Of a DNA stretch of 64,000 bases, positions 51,125-59,573 are shown in pieces; position 1 is the stretch's first letter; each line of letters starts with the position of its first letter. This DNA is from Nonomuraea aurantiaca (GTDB lineage Bacteria; Actinomycetota; Actinomycetes; Streptosporangiales; Streptosporangiaceae), in the NCBI RefSeq assembly GCF_020215705.1, contig NZ_JAIWNB010000038.1, positions 1 through 64,000 of the forward strand, in the 5' to 3' direction. The position numbers and the translations under genes are program-made. The notes under the pieces are model-generated. The model saw nothing but the letters and a program-made list of their open reading frames with translations. It was not told the origin of the DNA and did no database searches.

Positions 51125-53811
51125 GGGTCCGGGTCGACGGGGTGACCGCTCAGGTGGCGGATGACGCCTCGGTGCTCGATGCCGTGCGTGCGACCGGCGG
51201 CGAGTTGCCCACGTTGTGCAACGATGACCGTCTGACTCCGGTTGGCTCCTGCCGTACCTGCCTGGTGAGATCCGGTGGAAAGGTGGTGGCCGCGTGCGTG
51301 ACTCCGGCCGCCGATGACGCCCTGATCGAGGTCGCGGCCGACGATCTGCGAGCGTTGCGTCGCGAGGCGGTCGAGCTGATCGTCTCGGCTCTGCCGCCCT
51401 ACACTCTTGACGGTGGCCCCGGCGGCAGCGAACTGGCCAGGGTCTGCCACTCGCTGGGGATCGCGCCGCAGGCCGCCCAAGGGCTCGGCGGTCGGGGACG
51501 TGATGACAGCCACCCCTACGTCCACCTCGACCGGGACCTGTGCATCGCCTGCGGCCGGTGCGTGCGGATGTGCGCCGAGGTGCAGGGCACGTTCGCCCTC
51601 ACCTTGGTAGGGCGGGGTGCCGATACGGTGGTCGCGCCTGGCACGGGAGGATTGTGGGCGGACTCCGATTGCGTCGCCTGTGGTGGCTGCGTCGACTCCT
51701 GTCCCACCGGCGCGCTCACCGAGCCCGGCCTGCCCATCGGCGGCAGGACACCGGAGCCGGCACGTACCCGCACCACGTGTGGCTACTGCGGGGTGGGCTG
51801 CTCGCTGGACGTGCTCACGCGCGAGGGCGGGGTGGTCGCGGTGCTGCCCGACCACGACGGCCCGGTCAATCGCGGGCACGCGTGCGTCAAAGGCCGTTTC
51901 GCCCACGGCTTCCTCAGCTCGCCCGAGCGTCTCACCCAGCCGCTGCTGCGCCGCGACGGCCGACTGGAGCCGGTGAGCTGGCGCGAGGCGCTCGAGCACG
52001 TCGCCCGAGGGCTACGGGCCGCGGTTGCCGAGGGCGGCCCCGACGCGGTGGCGGCGATCTCCTCGGCTAGGGCGACCAACGAGGAGAACTACCTGCTCCA
52101 GAAGTTCATGCGGGTGGTGATCGGCACCAACAACGTCGACAACTGCTCAAGGCTGTGCCATGCGCCATCGGCGGCCGGACTGACCGCGACGTTCGGCCTG
52201 TCCGGCGGCACCGACTGCTTCGACGACGTGGAGAGCGCCGATTGTCTGCTGCTGGTGGGCGCCAACCCGGCCGAGGCGCACCCGGTGGTCGGCGCGCGCC
52301 TGCTGCAGCGGGTCCTGCGCGGGGCGCGGCTCGTCGTGGCGGACCCTCGGGCGGTTGGCCTGGCCCGCTACGCCGACGTTCACCTGCGGCCCCGGCCCGG
52401 CACCAACGTCGCCCTCTTCCATGGGCTGGCTCACGTGATGCTCACCGAAGGCCTGATCGATGAGGAGTTCCTGCGCCGCCGAGCCACCGGCCTGCCGGAG
52501 CTCACCACGCTACTGGCGGACTACTCCCCGGACCGGACGGCCGCGATCACCGGCGTCCCCGCCGACGACGTGGTCGCCGCCGCCCGGCTCTTCGGCCGGG
52601 CCGAGAAGCCCGCGATCATCTACGGGCTGGGGGTCACCGAGCACCTGCACGGCACCGACGGCGTACGCACCCTGGCCAACCTGGCGATCCTGCGCGGAGC
52701 GGTCGGCACCGGCCGCGGCTTCGGGGTGAACCCGCTACGCGGCCAGAACAACGTCCAAGGCGCCTCCGACATGGGCGCGCTGCCGGACCTCCTGCCCGGA
52801 TACGGGAAGGTGACCGACCCTGCCGCCCGAGCCCGAGCAGAGCGCGTGTGGGGCACATCAGTCCCGCAGCGGCCCGGAATGCGCATCCCAGAGATATTCG
52901 CCGCCGCGCGCGCGGGAGAACTGCGCGCGTTGTGGGTTATCGGAGAAGACGTGTGCGCCACCGATCCGGACAGCACACACGTCGCCCAAGCGCTCGAGAC
53001 GTGCCCGCTCGTCGTGTGCAACGAGCTCTTCCTATCCGAAACCGCCCGCAGGGCCGACGTCGTGCTACCGGTCGCGTCCTGGCTGGAGAAGGAAGGCACC
53101 TTCGTCAACTTCGACCGTCGCTTCCAAAGGGTGCGAACCGCCCTCGACCCGCCGGGAGCGGCGATCACCGATTTCGAGGTCATCCACGCCCTCGCCGCAG
53201 CGCTCGACGCCGATCTGGGATGTCCCACCCCGGCAGAGGCACTGACCGAGTGCGGCCGACTGGCTCCCCCCTTCGCCGGACTGTCTCACGAACGCCTCGA
53301 CCGCGAAGGCGCTGTCCCCTGGCCGTGCCCGGACCCCGACCGGCCCGGCGAGGTCTCGCTCTACCGGGAACGCTTCGCCACCCCCGATGGGCTGGCTCAG
53401 CTCAGCGCCGCGCCCTATCTACCGCCCGGCGAGCAGCCTGACGACCGTTACCCTCTGGTGCTGGTCACAGGACGGCGCTGGGCCCACTACAACTCCGGCG
53501 GCATGACCCGGCGCACGGACAATCTCCTCCTCGACTCCGTGGACCGGCTCGACATCCATCCCACCGACGCGGCCCGCTACGGCCTGCGCGACGGCGACCC
53601 GGTCGCGGTGGAGAGCCGCCACGGTCAGGCCCGCCTGATCGTCGGAACCAGCGACGCCATGGCTCCGGGCCAAGTCTTCTGCGCCTTCCACTTCCCTGCC
53701 AGCGGGGTCAACACCCTCACCTCTGACCGAGTCGACACCGTGACCTCATGCCCCGAATACAAAGTCACGGCTGTGCGGCTGACAGCGCTGAACCCCCTTA
53801 CCGCTAAATGA
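51121..53811 (+). CDS. NAD-linked formate dehydrogenase alpha subunit (molybdopterin)
   Basis: 896 residues. A NuoG-like N-terminus carries a 2Fe-2S ferredoxin (CNDDRLTPVGSCRTCLV), a His-Cys region, and two 4Fe-4S clusters (CIACGRCVRMC and CVACGGCVDSCP). The Mo-bis-MGD domain begins TTCGYCGVGCSLDV. Cys346 in NCSRLCHAPS is the expected metal ligand, in place of the selenocysteine of some homologues; adjacent His347 is also conserved. The GTG start overlaps the previous stop. No fdhD or FdsD chaperone gene is adjacent. Confidence 0.9.
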   Translation: MRVRVDGVTAQVADDASVLDAVRATGGELPTLCNDDRLTPVGSCRTCLVRSGGKVVAACVTPAADDALIEVAADDLRALRREAVELIVSALPPYTLDGGPGGSELARVCHSLGIAPQAAQGLGGRGRDDSHPYVHLDRDLCIACGRCVRMCAEVQGTFALTLVGRGADTVVAPGTGGLWADSDCVACGGCVDSCPTGALTEPGLPIGGRTPEPARTRTTCGYCGVGCSLDVLTREGGVVAVLPDHDGPVNRGHACVKGRFAHGFLSSPERLTQPLLRRDGRLEPVSWREALEHVARGLRAAVAEGGPDAVAAISSARATNEENYLLQKFMRVVIGTNNVDNCSRLCHAPSAAGLTATFGLSGGTDCFDDVESADCLLLVGANPAEAHPVVGARLLQRVLRGARLVVADPRAVGLARYADVHLRPRPGTNVALFHGLAHVMLTEGLIDEEFLRRRATGLPELTTLLADYSPDRTAAITGVPADDVVAAARLFGRAEKPAIIYGLGVTEHLHGTDGVRTLANLAILRGAVGTGRGFGVNPLRGQNNVQGASDMGALPDLLPGYGKVTDPAARARAERVWGTSVPQRPGMRIPEIFAAARAGELRALWVIGEDVCATDPDSTHVAQALETCPLVVCNELFLSETARRADVVLPVASWLEKEGTFVNFDRRFQRVRTALDPPGAAITDFEVIHALAAALDADLGCPTPAEALTECGRLAPPFAGLSHERLDREGAVPWPCPDPDRPGEVSLYRERFATPDGLAQLSAAPYLPPGEQPDDRYPLVLVTGRRWAHYNSGGMTRRTDNLLLDSVDRLDIHPTDAARYGLRDGDPVAVESRHGQARLIVGTSDAMAPGQVFCAFHFPASGVNTLTSDRVDTVTSCPEYKVTAVRLTALNPLTAK

Positions 53812-54004
53812 ATATCAAAGATGAATTTTCGGTGCTGAGAACTATTCCAAGCACGCCGATTCACGGCCTGCGACCTCGGCTAGGAGCGCCCGTCTAGGGC
53901 AGGCGAGATAGCGCCAAGAGTTTTATCGTCTGCGGGTCTCATCTCATCAGCTGGGGGAAAGCTCATGCGGCAAGGCCAGAGAATTCCTCTTCCGGGAGGC
54001 GGCA

Positions 54005-54880
54005 GTGAGCGATCAATATGCCGGTCGGCCCATTCTGGTCGGCTACGACGATTCGTCTGAGAGCCAGCAGGCGCTGCGCTGGGCAGTCGAGGAGGCGCGG
54101 CTGCGGGCGCTTCCTGTACTGGTCTGCCATGCCTGGCACTGGCCCTATGCCCTCAGACCTGTTCCGCAGGAGGTTTTGGCCCAGATCGAGCGAGTCGCCC
54201 GCGGTGTGCTGGACGATGGCGTCCGCCGCGCCCGGAACCTGGCTCCGGAGATAGACGCCCAGCCACTGCTGGGGAGAGGGACACCCTCAGCGGTGCTCCT
54301 GGAGGCCGCACGCGAGGCGGAGCTGACGGTGCTCGGATCTCGCGGGCAAGGAGGATTCGACGGCCTACGCATGGGGTCAGCCGCCGTACAAGTGCCCGCG
54401 CACAGCGTCAGGCCGGTCATCGTCGTACGGCCCCTGCCATCACCGAGCAGCCAGGAGGTCCGGATCGTGGTCGGCGTCGACGGCTCGCCCGCGAGCCTGG
54501 CGGCCCTCGATTTCGCTCTGGAGGAGGCCGCGCTGCGTGGCGGCACCGTGACGGCCCTGTGCTGCTGGGGAGATTGCGGATCATCGTCTTGGCAGGAGCC
54601 GCTTCCCTTCGTGGATTCGCACGCGCTGCGCAGGGGAGCCGAAGCCCGCTTCCATGAAGTCGCATCCCAGCTGGCGCGCAGACACCCCGATGTACCGGTC
54701 ACGACGGAATTCGTGACCGAGCGGCCCCAGCGCGCACTGATCGACTCAGCCAAAGATGCGACGCTTCTCGTGCTCGGCAGCCGGGGAAACGAGTCACCAG
54801 CCTGCCTTCTGCTGGGACCGGTCACCCAGACCGCACTGCTCGAAGCCTGGTGCCCGGTCGCGGTAACCCCGCCCGGCTAG
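54005..54880 (+). CDS. Tandem-domain universal stress protein
   Basis: 291 residues from GTG 54005 (GGGAGG upstream). Two USP domains begin PILVGYDDSSESQQALRWAV and VRIVVGVDGSPASLAALDFAL. Nucleotide-binding loops are VLGSRGQGGFDGLRMGSAAV and VLGSRGNESPACLLLGPVTQ; the second is irregular. I see no clear DosR-like box in the 190 bp upstream. The stop codon shares CTAG with the stop of the convergent WS/DGAT gene. Confidence 0.88.
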   Translation: MSDQYAGRPILVGYDDSSESQQALRWAVEEARLRALPVLVCHAWHWPYALRPVPQEVLAQIERVARGVLDDGVRRARNLAPEIDAQPLLGRGTPSAVLLEAAREAELTVLGSRGQGGFDGLRMGSAAVQVPAHSVRPVIVVRPLPSPSSQEVRIVVGVDGSPASLAALDFALEEAALRGGTVTALCCWGDCGSSSWQEPLPFVDSHALRRGAEARFHEVASQLARRHPDVPVTTEFVTERPQRALIDSAKDATLLVLGSRGNESPACLLLGPVTQTALLEAWCPVAVTPPG

Positions 54881-56382
54881 CTCAGGCGCCGGTCTGCCGC
54901 CTTCGCCTTCGTGGCGGTCGATGGACGCGTGGCCGCTCTACGTGGCCGTCTGTCCTTGGGGCGCAGCAGCGTGACCACCGATGGGGCGGGGTTCGGGCGG
55001 TGGGCAAGGCTCAGCGCGTGAAGTTCGTGCTCGATGGCGCGGGCGAACGGCTTGACCTCGGGCGCGCTGTCGTAGTCGCCGGTGACGCCGAACGTGACCT
55101 GATCACCGTACGTGAAGATCGACACGCCGGTACGCAGCCGCAACGCGATCGGGACGTACGGGAGGATCTCCAACGCCCGTCGGCCGAGCAGGTACAGCGG
55201 TTCGCGCGGCCCGGGCACGTTCGTGGTGACCGTGACGATGTGACGCTGCGGCAGGTGCGCAGCCAGCCGCAGTCCCCAGGAGATGGGCAGGAAGGGCTCG
55301 TGGCCGGCCAGCGCGGTCATCGCCTCCCCCGCCTGGGCCTCCCCGCTCGCCTTCAGCTCGGCGAGGTGCTCGTGTACGGCGCGCAGCCGCTCGACCGGAT
55401 CGGCCACGTGCACCGGCAGGAACGCCAGCATCACCGACACTCGGTTCTCGCAAACGCCCTCCGCGCCTCGGGCGCGCACCGACACCGGGACCAGCGAGCG
55501 CACCGCGCGCGAGTGCGGCTCCTCACCGCGCTGGAGCAGCAGGTGGCGGAAACCACCGCTGATCGCGGACAGCACCACCTCGTTGACGGTGACATCCGCC
55601 CGGTGGGCGATCTCCTTGACGTCGGTCAGCGACGCGCGGGCCACGGTGTATCGCCGGTACCCACCGATCGGGCCGGTCAGGGTGGAGCCGCTCGCCGGCC
55701 ACAGCGCGCCGGCCAGGGCGATCAGACCGCGCGCGGTGTCCGTCACGTGCTGGACGGTGGCGCGCGGCGCGGCCAGCGCCCTGCCGATCATGCGCGCCTG
55801 CTCGACCGGGTTGAGGAGCAGCTCGCGCAGCGCGCCCGCGGCCAGGCTCAGCGTGGACGGTTCGGGGGCCGGAGTCCACACGTCCGGCGGCGGCTCCGCT
55901 CCGCCCTCGGGCGACTCCTCGAAGATCACCTGGTAGAGGTGTGGGCCGGAATCCCCGTCGACCATGCAATGGTGCATTTTGGACACCAGCGCCCACCGGC
56001 CGCCGGACAACCCTTCGATCACCCAGTACTCCCACAAAGGCCGGGCGCGATCGAGTCGCTGCGACATGATGTCGCCGATCCGGTCGTGGAGCGCCGTGTC
56101 CTGACCCGGTGGAGCAAGAGCCACGCGCCGGACGTGATAGCTCAGATCGAACGCGGGGTCGTCCACCCAGACCGGCAAGCCGAGGTCGAGCGGCACCTGG
56201 CGGGCCTTCTGTCGGTAGCGCGGCACCAGCGGAAGCCGGGCCCTGATGGCCGCGAGGAACTCCTCCGGAGCGGGCGCCGGCCCTTCGAAGACGGCGACCG
56301 ACGAGATCGCCATGGACACCTCGGGTTCCTCGTCTTCGAGATCCAGGAATGCCGCATCCAGCGGGCTCATGTGATCGGCCAT
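54877..56382 (-). CDS. Wax ester synthase/diacylglycerol acyltransferase (Tgs-like)
   Basis: 501 residues from ATG 56382: MADHMSPLDAAFLDLEDEEPEVSMAISSV, the WS/DGAT start. The catalytic HHxxxDG motif is HHCMVDGDSG near residue 138, and the C-terminal region contains NVPGPREPLYLLGRR. It would make triacylglycerol or wax esters from acyl-CoA at the membrane. Mycobacterial tgs1, the dormancy lipid enzyme, is in this family and in the DosR regulon. A box with one mismatch lies 65-78 bp upstream. Confidence 0.92.
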   Translation of the reverse strand: MADHMSPLDAAFLDLEDEEPEVSMAISSVAVFEGPAPAPEEFLAAIRARLPLVPRYRQKARQVPLDLGLPVWVDDPAFDLSYHVRRVALAPPGQDTALHDRIGDIMSQRLDRARPLWEYWVIEGLSGGRWALVSKMHHCMVDGDSGPHLYQVIFEESPEGGAEPPPDVWTPAPEPSTLSLAAGALRELLLNPVEQARMIGRALAAPRATVQHVTDTARGLIALAGALWPASGSTLTGPIGGYRRYTVARASLTDVKEIAHRADVTVNEVVLSAISGGFRHLLLQRGEEPHSRAVRSLVPVSVRARGAEGVCENRVSVMLAFLPVHVADPVERLRAVHEHLAELKASGEAQAGEAMTALAGHEPFLPISWGLRLAAHLPQRHIVTVTTNVPGPREPLYLLGRRALEILPYVPIALRLRTGVSIFTYGDQVTFGVTGDYDSAPEVKPFARAIEHELHALSLAHRPNPAPSVVTLLRPKDRRPRRAATRPSTATKAKAADRRLS

Positions 56383-56446
56383 GACCGTCTCACCTCTGTA
56401 TTTGTCGATGTGCCCCCAGCGTCGTCTCGTGCTGGCAAGGCGGCCA

Positions 56447-56460
56447 GGGCACAAGGTCCC
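56447..56460 (-). promoter_or_regulatory. DosR-like box upstream of the WS/DGAT gene
   Basis: GGGCACAAGGTCCC reads GGGACCTTGTGCCC on the coding strand, with one mismatch to the island consensus. Confidence 0.55.
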
Positions 56461-56522
56461 GGGCGGCTCGCCGTTATGCCCGATCTGTGAACGGGTGCGT
56501 GGCGGCGGGGAGCGGCACAGCG

Positions 56523-56555
56523 CGATGCCCACCCCCGGGCTGGGGGTGGGCATCG
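56523..56555 (-). terminator. Strong hairpin terminator after the DoxX gene
   Basis: CGATGCCCACCCCC (56523-56536) pairs perfectly over 14 bp with 56542-56555 around the loop gggct. It lies 15 bp past the DoxX stop and insulates the WS/DGAT promoter from read-through. Confidence 0.8.
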
Positions 56556-56569
56556 AGCGCGGGGGCGCA

Positions 56570-57094
56570 CTACTTCAGGTAGGCGTTGCGTTGGATGATG
56601 GGGAGCTTGCCGAGTCCGAGGGTGGTGCCGGCGCCTGCCAGAGCGAGGCCGACCAGGACGATGGAGTAGATGATGTGGTCGTCCATGAAGGGGTTGTTGG
56701 CCAGGGGCAGTTCGGCGGCCCACATCAGGACCAGCATGAGTGTGCCGGTGACGGCCGCGATCCGCAGGCCAACGCCCAGGATGAGCGCGGTGCCGATGCC
56801 CAGCAGGCCGAGCATGAACAGCCAGTCCACCCAGGGCTGTCCGGCCAGCGTGCTGAAGAAGCCGCCGAGCGCGTTTTCGCCGGTGCCCTTGAGGAAGCCG
56901 GTGGTGGGGCTGCCGCCGGAGATCCAGGCGCGGTTGGCGGGGGTGGCGAAGCCCCAGCCGAAGGTCTTGTCCAGGAACGCCCACAGGAAGATCCAGCCGA
57001 TCGAGATCCGGGCGATCGCCCAGACATAGTCGACCGGGCGAGTGGCGTTGTCCCTCGTGTTGACGTTCATGGGGGTTAAACGTGTGGTGGCCAT
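56570..57094 (-). CDS. DoxX-family membrane protein
   Basis: 174 residues with four membrane segments; the first (VDYVWAIARISIGWIFLWAFLDKTFGWGF) and a charged ANNPFMDDHIIYSIVLVGLAL near the end fit DoxX/DoxD-like proteins. Relatives are membrane components of thiosulfate:quinone oxidoreductase or of redox-stress complexes; no activity can be assigned. Box 57191-57204 lies 97-110 bp upstream, in the divergent region shared with CBS-BON copy 3. Confidence 0.85.
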   Translation of the reverse strand: MATTRLTPMNVNTRDNATRPVDYVWAIARISIGWIFLWAFLDKTFGWGFATPANRAWISGGSPTTGFLKGTGENALGGFFSTLAGQPWVDWLFMLGLLGIGTALILGVGLRIAAVTGTLMLVLMWAAELPLANNPFMDDHIIYSIVLVGLALAGAGTTLGLGKLPIIQRNAYLK

Positions 57095-57190
57095 GACGGC
57101 CCCCTTTCAGTGCGGATGGGCTGCTCTTCTCACACCTCGATCACACCGTTTCCGGTGACCGGCGGGCAGTGCCGTACGGCCCTCCATGCC

Positions 57191-57295
57191 GGGACCTTTG
57201 GCACTTCGTACGGCTATGCCGGTTTCGGTGTGGTGCGTCACCGTCACCGCATCCCCATACAGACCAAGGACCGGACGCTCTGGGACTTCCGCCCC
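57191..57295. promoter_or_regulatory. DosR-like boxes in the DoxX/CBS-BON divergent promoter
   Basis: GGGACCTTTGGCAC (57191-57204) and GGGACTTCCGCCCC (57282-57295); a weaker AGACCAAGGACCGG lies at 57261-57274. The second strong site is 58-71 bp before the ATG at 57353, matching CBS-BON copy 2 exactly. Confidence 0.6.
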
Positions 57296-57352
57296 TATCG
57301 GTCCGGAGCGCTTGGCTGTGGGATCGAGATGAAATCCGAAGGAGGGTCCACC

Positions 57353-58066
57353 ATGCGGACCACTGTGAAAGACGTTATGACCACGCAGGTCGTCTCGGTC
57401 AACAGCAGCACCCCGTTCAAGGACATCGCCGAGGCGCTCATAGCGCATGGCGTCAGCGCCGTGCCGGTGGTTCACGAGAGCAACTATGTGCTCGGCGTCG
57501 TGTCCGAGGCGGACCTGCTGTGCAAGGAGGAGTTCCGTGAGCAGTGTTACGGCGACAATTACCAACCGCCGCTGCGCGCACGGCTGCGCCACCGGCTGTC
57601 GCAGGACGGGGGCAGTCTCCGGCAGAAGGCGGTGGGTGACACAGCCGCCGAGCTCATGACGTCGCCCGCGGTGACGGTCTCGCCCCGCTCCTCGACTGTC
57701 ACGGCCGCCCGTCTCATGGACAAGCACGGCGTCAAGCGCCTGGTCGTCGCCGAAGACGGCTATCTCGAAGGAATCGTCAGCAGACGCGATCTGCTCAAGA
57801 CGTTCGTGCGGGCCGATTCCGACATCGCCCGCGAGATCCGCGAGGAGGTGCTGGAGCGCTCGTTGTCGATGGAGACCTTGGGCGTTGCCGTGCATGTCGA
57901 CCAGGGGTTGGTAACGCTGAGCGGTTGGATGGACCGACGCAGCGAAGTCATGCTCGCGACACGTATGACCCGCCGCGTCAACGGCGTCGTCGACATCATC
58001 GACAAGCTGAGCTGGAAGCACGACGACTCCACGCGTGCCGGCGACACCTTTTCCGGCCCGTCCTAA
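57353..58066 (+). CDS. CBS-pair plus BON-domain protein (copy 3)
   Basis: 237 residues from ATG 57353 (GGAGGG upstream), starting MRTTVKDVMTTQVVSV. It has a CBS pair (residues 7-60 and 97-152, VKRLVVAEDGYLEGIVSRRDLLKTFV) and a BON domain ending DIIDKLSWKHDD. Over the first 90 residues it is almost the same as copy 2. In-frame sequence continues further upstream but lacks a better start. It is followed by a gene-free 150 bp before the end of narI. Confidence 0.9.
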   Translation: MRTTVKDVMTTQVVSVNSSTPFKDIAEALIAHGVSAVPVVHESNYVLGVVSEADLLCKEEFREQCYGDNYQPPLRARLRHRLSQDGGSLRQKAVGDTAAELMTSPAVTVSPRSSTVTAARLMDKHGVKRLVVAEDGYLEGIVSRRDLLKTFVRADSDIAREIREEVLERSLSMETLGVAVHVDQGLVTLSGWMDRRSEVMLATRMTRRVNGVVDIIDKLSWKHDDSTRAGDTFSGPS

Positions 58067-58218
58067 TCCCGTGGACGCCACTTTCCGCCCTGATGCTCTG
58101 GAGCGATCAGCGAGTGTCCTCGGCCGCGGTGTCCTTGGCTCCTTCCTGCCTGACCACCGCAGGGAGGACGGAGCCTGATGCAGTTTCGTCGTGCTCGCCG
58201 TCGGTTGGCCGGCGGCCG

Positions 58219-58950
58219 TCAGCGTGACGGTTCCCAGCCGCGCCGGGGCGTGCGGGCGCCGGTCGGCTGGTCGGCTCGGCTGCGGTAGACGATATAGGGG
58301 CGAGTCAGGTAGCCGATGGGCGCGGTGAGCATGTGCACCAGCCGGGTGAACGGCCAGATGGCGAACAGCAACAGCGCGCTGAGGGCGTGCAATTGGAACA
58401 GGATCGGCGCGCCGGCCATCAGCGCGGGGTCCGGGCTAAAGGAGAAGATCGACCGGAACCAGGGTGAGATGGTGGTGCGGTAGTCGTAGCCGGTGCCGAC
58501 GACATTCGCGACGACCGTGGCGGCCAGCCCGAGCACGATGGTGACGCTCAGCACGGCGTACATGAGCTTGTCGTTGCGGGTGGTGGCGGTGAACACCGGT
58601 CCGACGGTGCGGCGCCGGTAGATGAGGATTGCCAGGCCGCCGAGGGTGGCGATGCCCGCGATGGTGCCGAGCACGACGGCGCCGGCGTGGTAGGCCTCCT
58701 CGCTCACGCCTACCGCCTCGGTCCAGCTCTTGGGGATGACCAGCCCGCCGATGTGGCCGAGCAGGACGACCAGGATGCCGAAGTGGAACAGTGGGCTGCC
58801 GATGCGCAGCAGCCGCGACTCGTACATCTGCGACGAGCGGGTGGTCCAGCCGAACTTGTCGTAGCGGTAGCGCCACATGTGGCCGAGCACGAACACGGTG
58901 AGTGCCACGTAGGGCGCCACCACCCACAGCAGGACGTCGAGGGCGTTCAC
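58219..58950 (-). CDS. narI: Respiratory nitrate reductase gamma subunit (cytochrome b)
   Basis: 243 residues from GTG 58950. Five membrane segments are present, with candidate heme-ligand His residues in FVLGHMWRYRYDKFGW, PLFHFGILVVLLGHIGG and LFQLHALSALLLFAIWPFTRLVHML. It anchors NarGH and takes electrons from menaquinol. The start overlaps the narJ stop by 4 bp. It is the last gene of the nar operon. Confidence 0.95.
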   Translation of the reverse strand: MNALDVLLWVVAPYVALTVFVLGHMWRYRYDKFGWTTRSSQMYESRLLRIGSPLFHFGILVVLLGHIGGLVIPKSWTEAVGVSEEAYHAGAVVLGTIAGIATLGGLAILIYRRRTVGPVFTATTRNDKLMYAVLSVTIVLGLAATVVANVVGTGYDYRTTISPWFRSIFSFSPDPALMAGAPILFQLHALSALLLFAIWPFTRLVHMLTAPIGYLTRPYIVYRSRADQPTGARTPRRGWEPSR

Positions 58951-59573
58951 CGGGATGCCTCCATGACGGCGTAGGGTTCCAGTCCGACTTCCTCGGCGGG
59001 CGGTCCTTCGGCCGCCAGCCGCAGCGCGGCCTCTTTCTCGCGCGGGCCGGCTGGGGGCAGCGTGGCCGTCACGGCGGCCACCACGTCGGCGTACGGCGAG
59101 CGCTCGTCCTCCAGCGCCGTGTGCAGCAGCTCCAGGCCCGCCCGGTGCTCCTGTAGCAGGCGCCGCGCCTCCCGCACGGCGCCGCGGGCCGACAGCTCGC
59201 ACACCACCGCCACGTGGTCGGGCAGTTCTCCGTCGGCGACCTCGAAGCCCGCGGCGCGCAGGGCGTGCTTGAAACGCAGCAGTGCCCCGCCGCGCTTGCG
59301 GGTGTCGCCGTAGGCGTAGTACGTCAGGTACGGGCAGCAGCGCCGCTTGAGGTCGAAGGTCGCCACGTAGTGGGCGGCCAGGTCGGCCTGCGCGGTGCCG
59401 GCGGCGTGGTCAAGAAAGGCGCTCAGGTGGTCGCGGACCTCCCCGGCGGGCAGCGCGTCCACCGCCTCGGCCAGCACCTGCCGGGCGCCGTACAACCGGT
59501 CGTCGGGGTAGCCGAGCAGCACCGACGCCACCATGTGGGCGGCACGCAGCTCGCTTTCTCCCAGATCGATCAT
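58947..59573 (-). CDS. narJ: Nitrate reductase assembly chaperone
   Basis: 208 residues of the all-helical NarJ/TorD chaperone family, with the typical LLGYPDDRL start region and HYVATFDLKRRCCPYLTYYAYGDTRKRG near residues 67-94. It inserts the Mo cofactor and holds NarGH until membrane docking. It overlaps narH and narI by 4 bp at each end. Confidence 0.95.
   Translation of the reverse strand: MIDLGESELRAAHMVASVLLGYPDDRLYGARQVLAEAVDALPAGEVRDHLSAFLDHAAGTAQADLAAHYVATFDLKRRCCPYLTYYAYGDTRKRGGALLRFKHALRAAGFEVADGELPDHVAVVCELSARGAVREARRLLQEHRAGLELLHTALEDERSPYADVVAAVTATLPPAGPREKEAALRLAAEGPPAEEVGLEPYAVMEASR

Noticed and set aside
54850-56490. A 546-residue plus-strand frame
   Set aside because: It is the complement of the WS/DGAT gene, with low-complexity composition and no family features.
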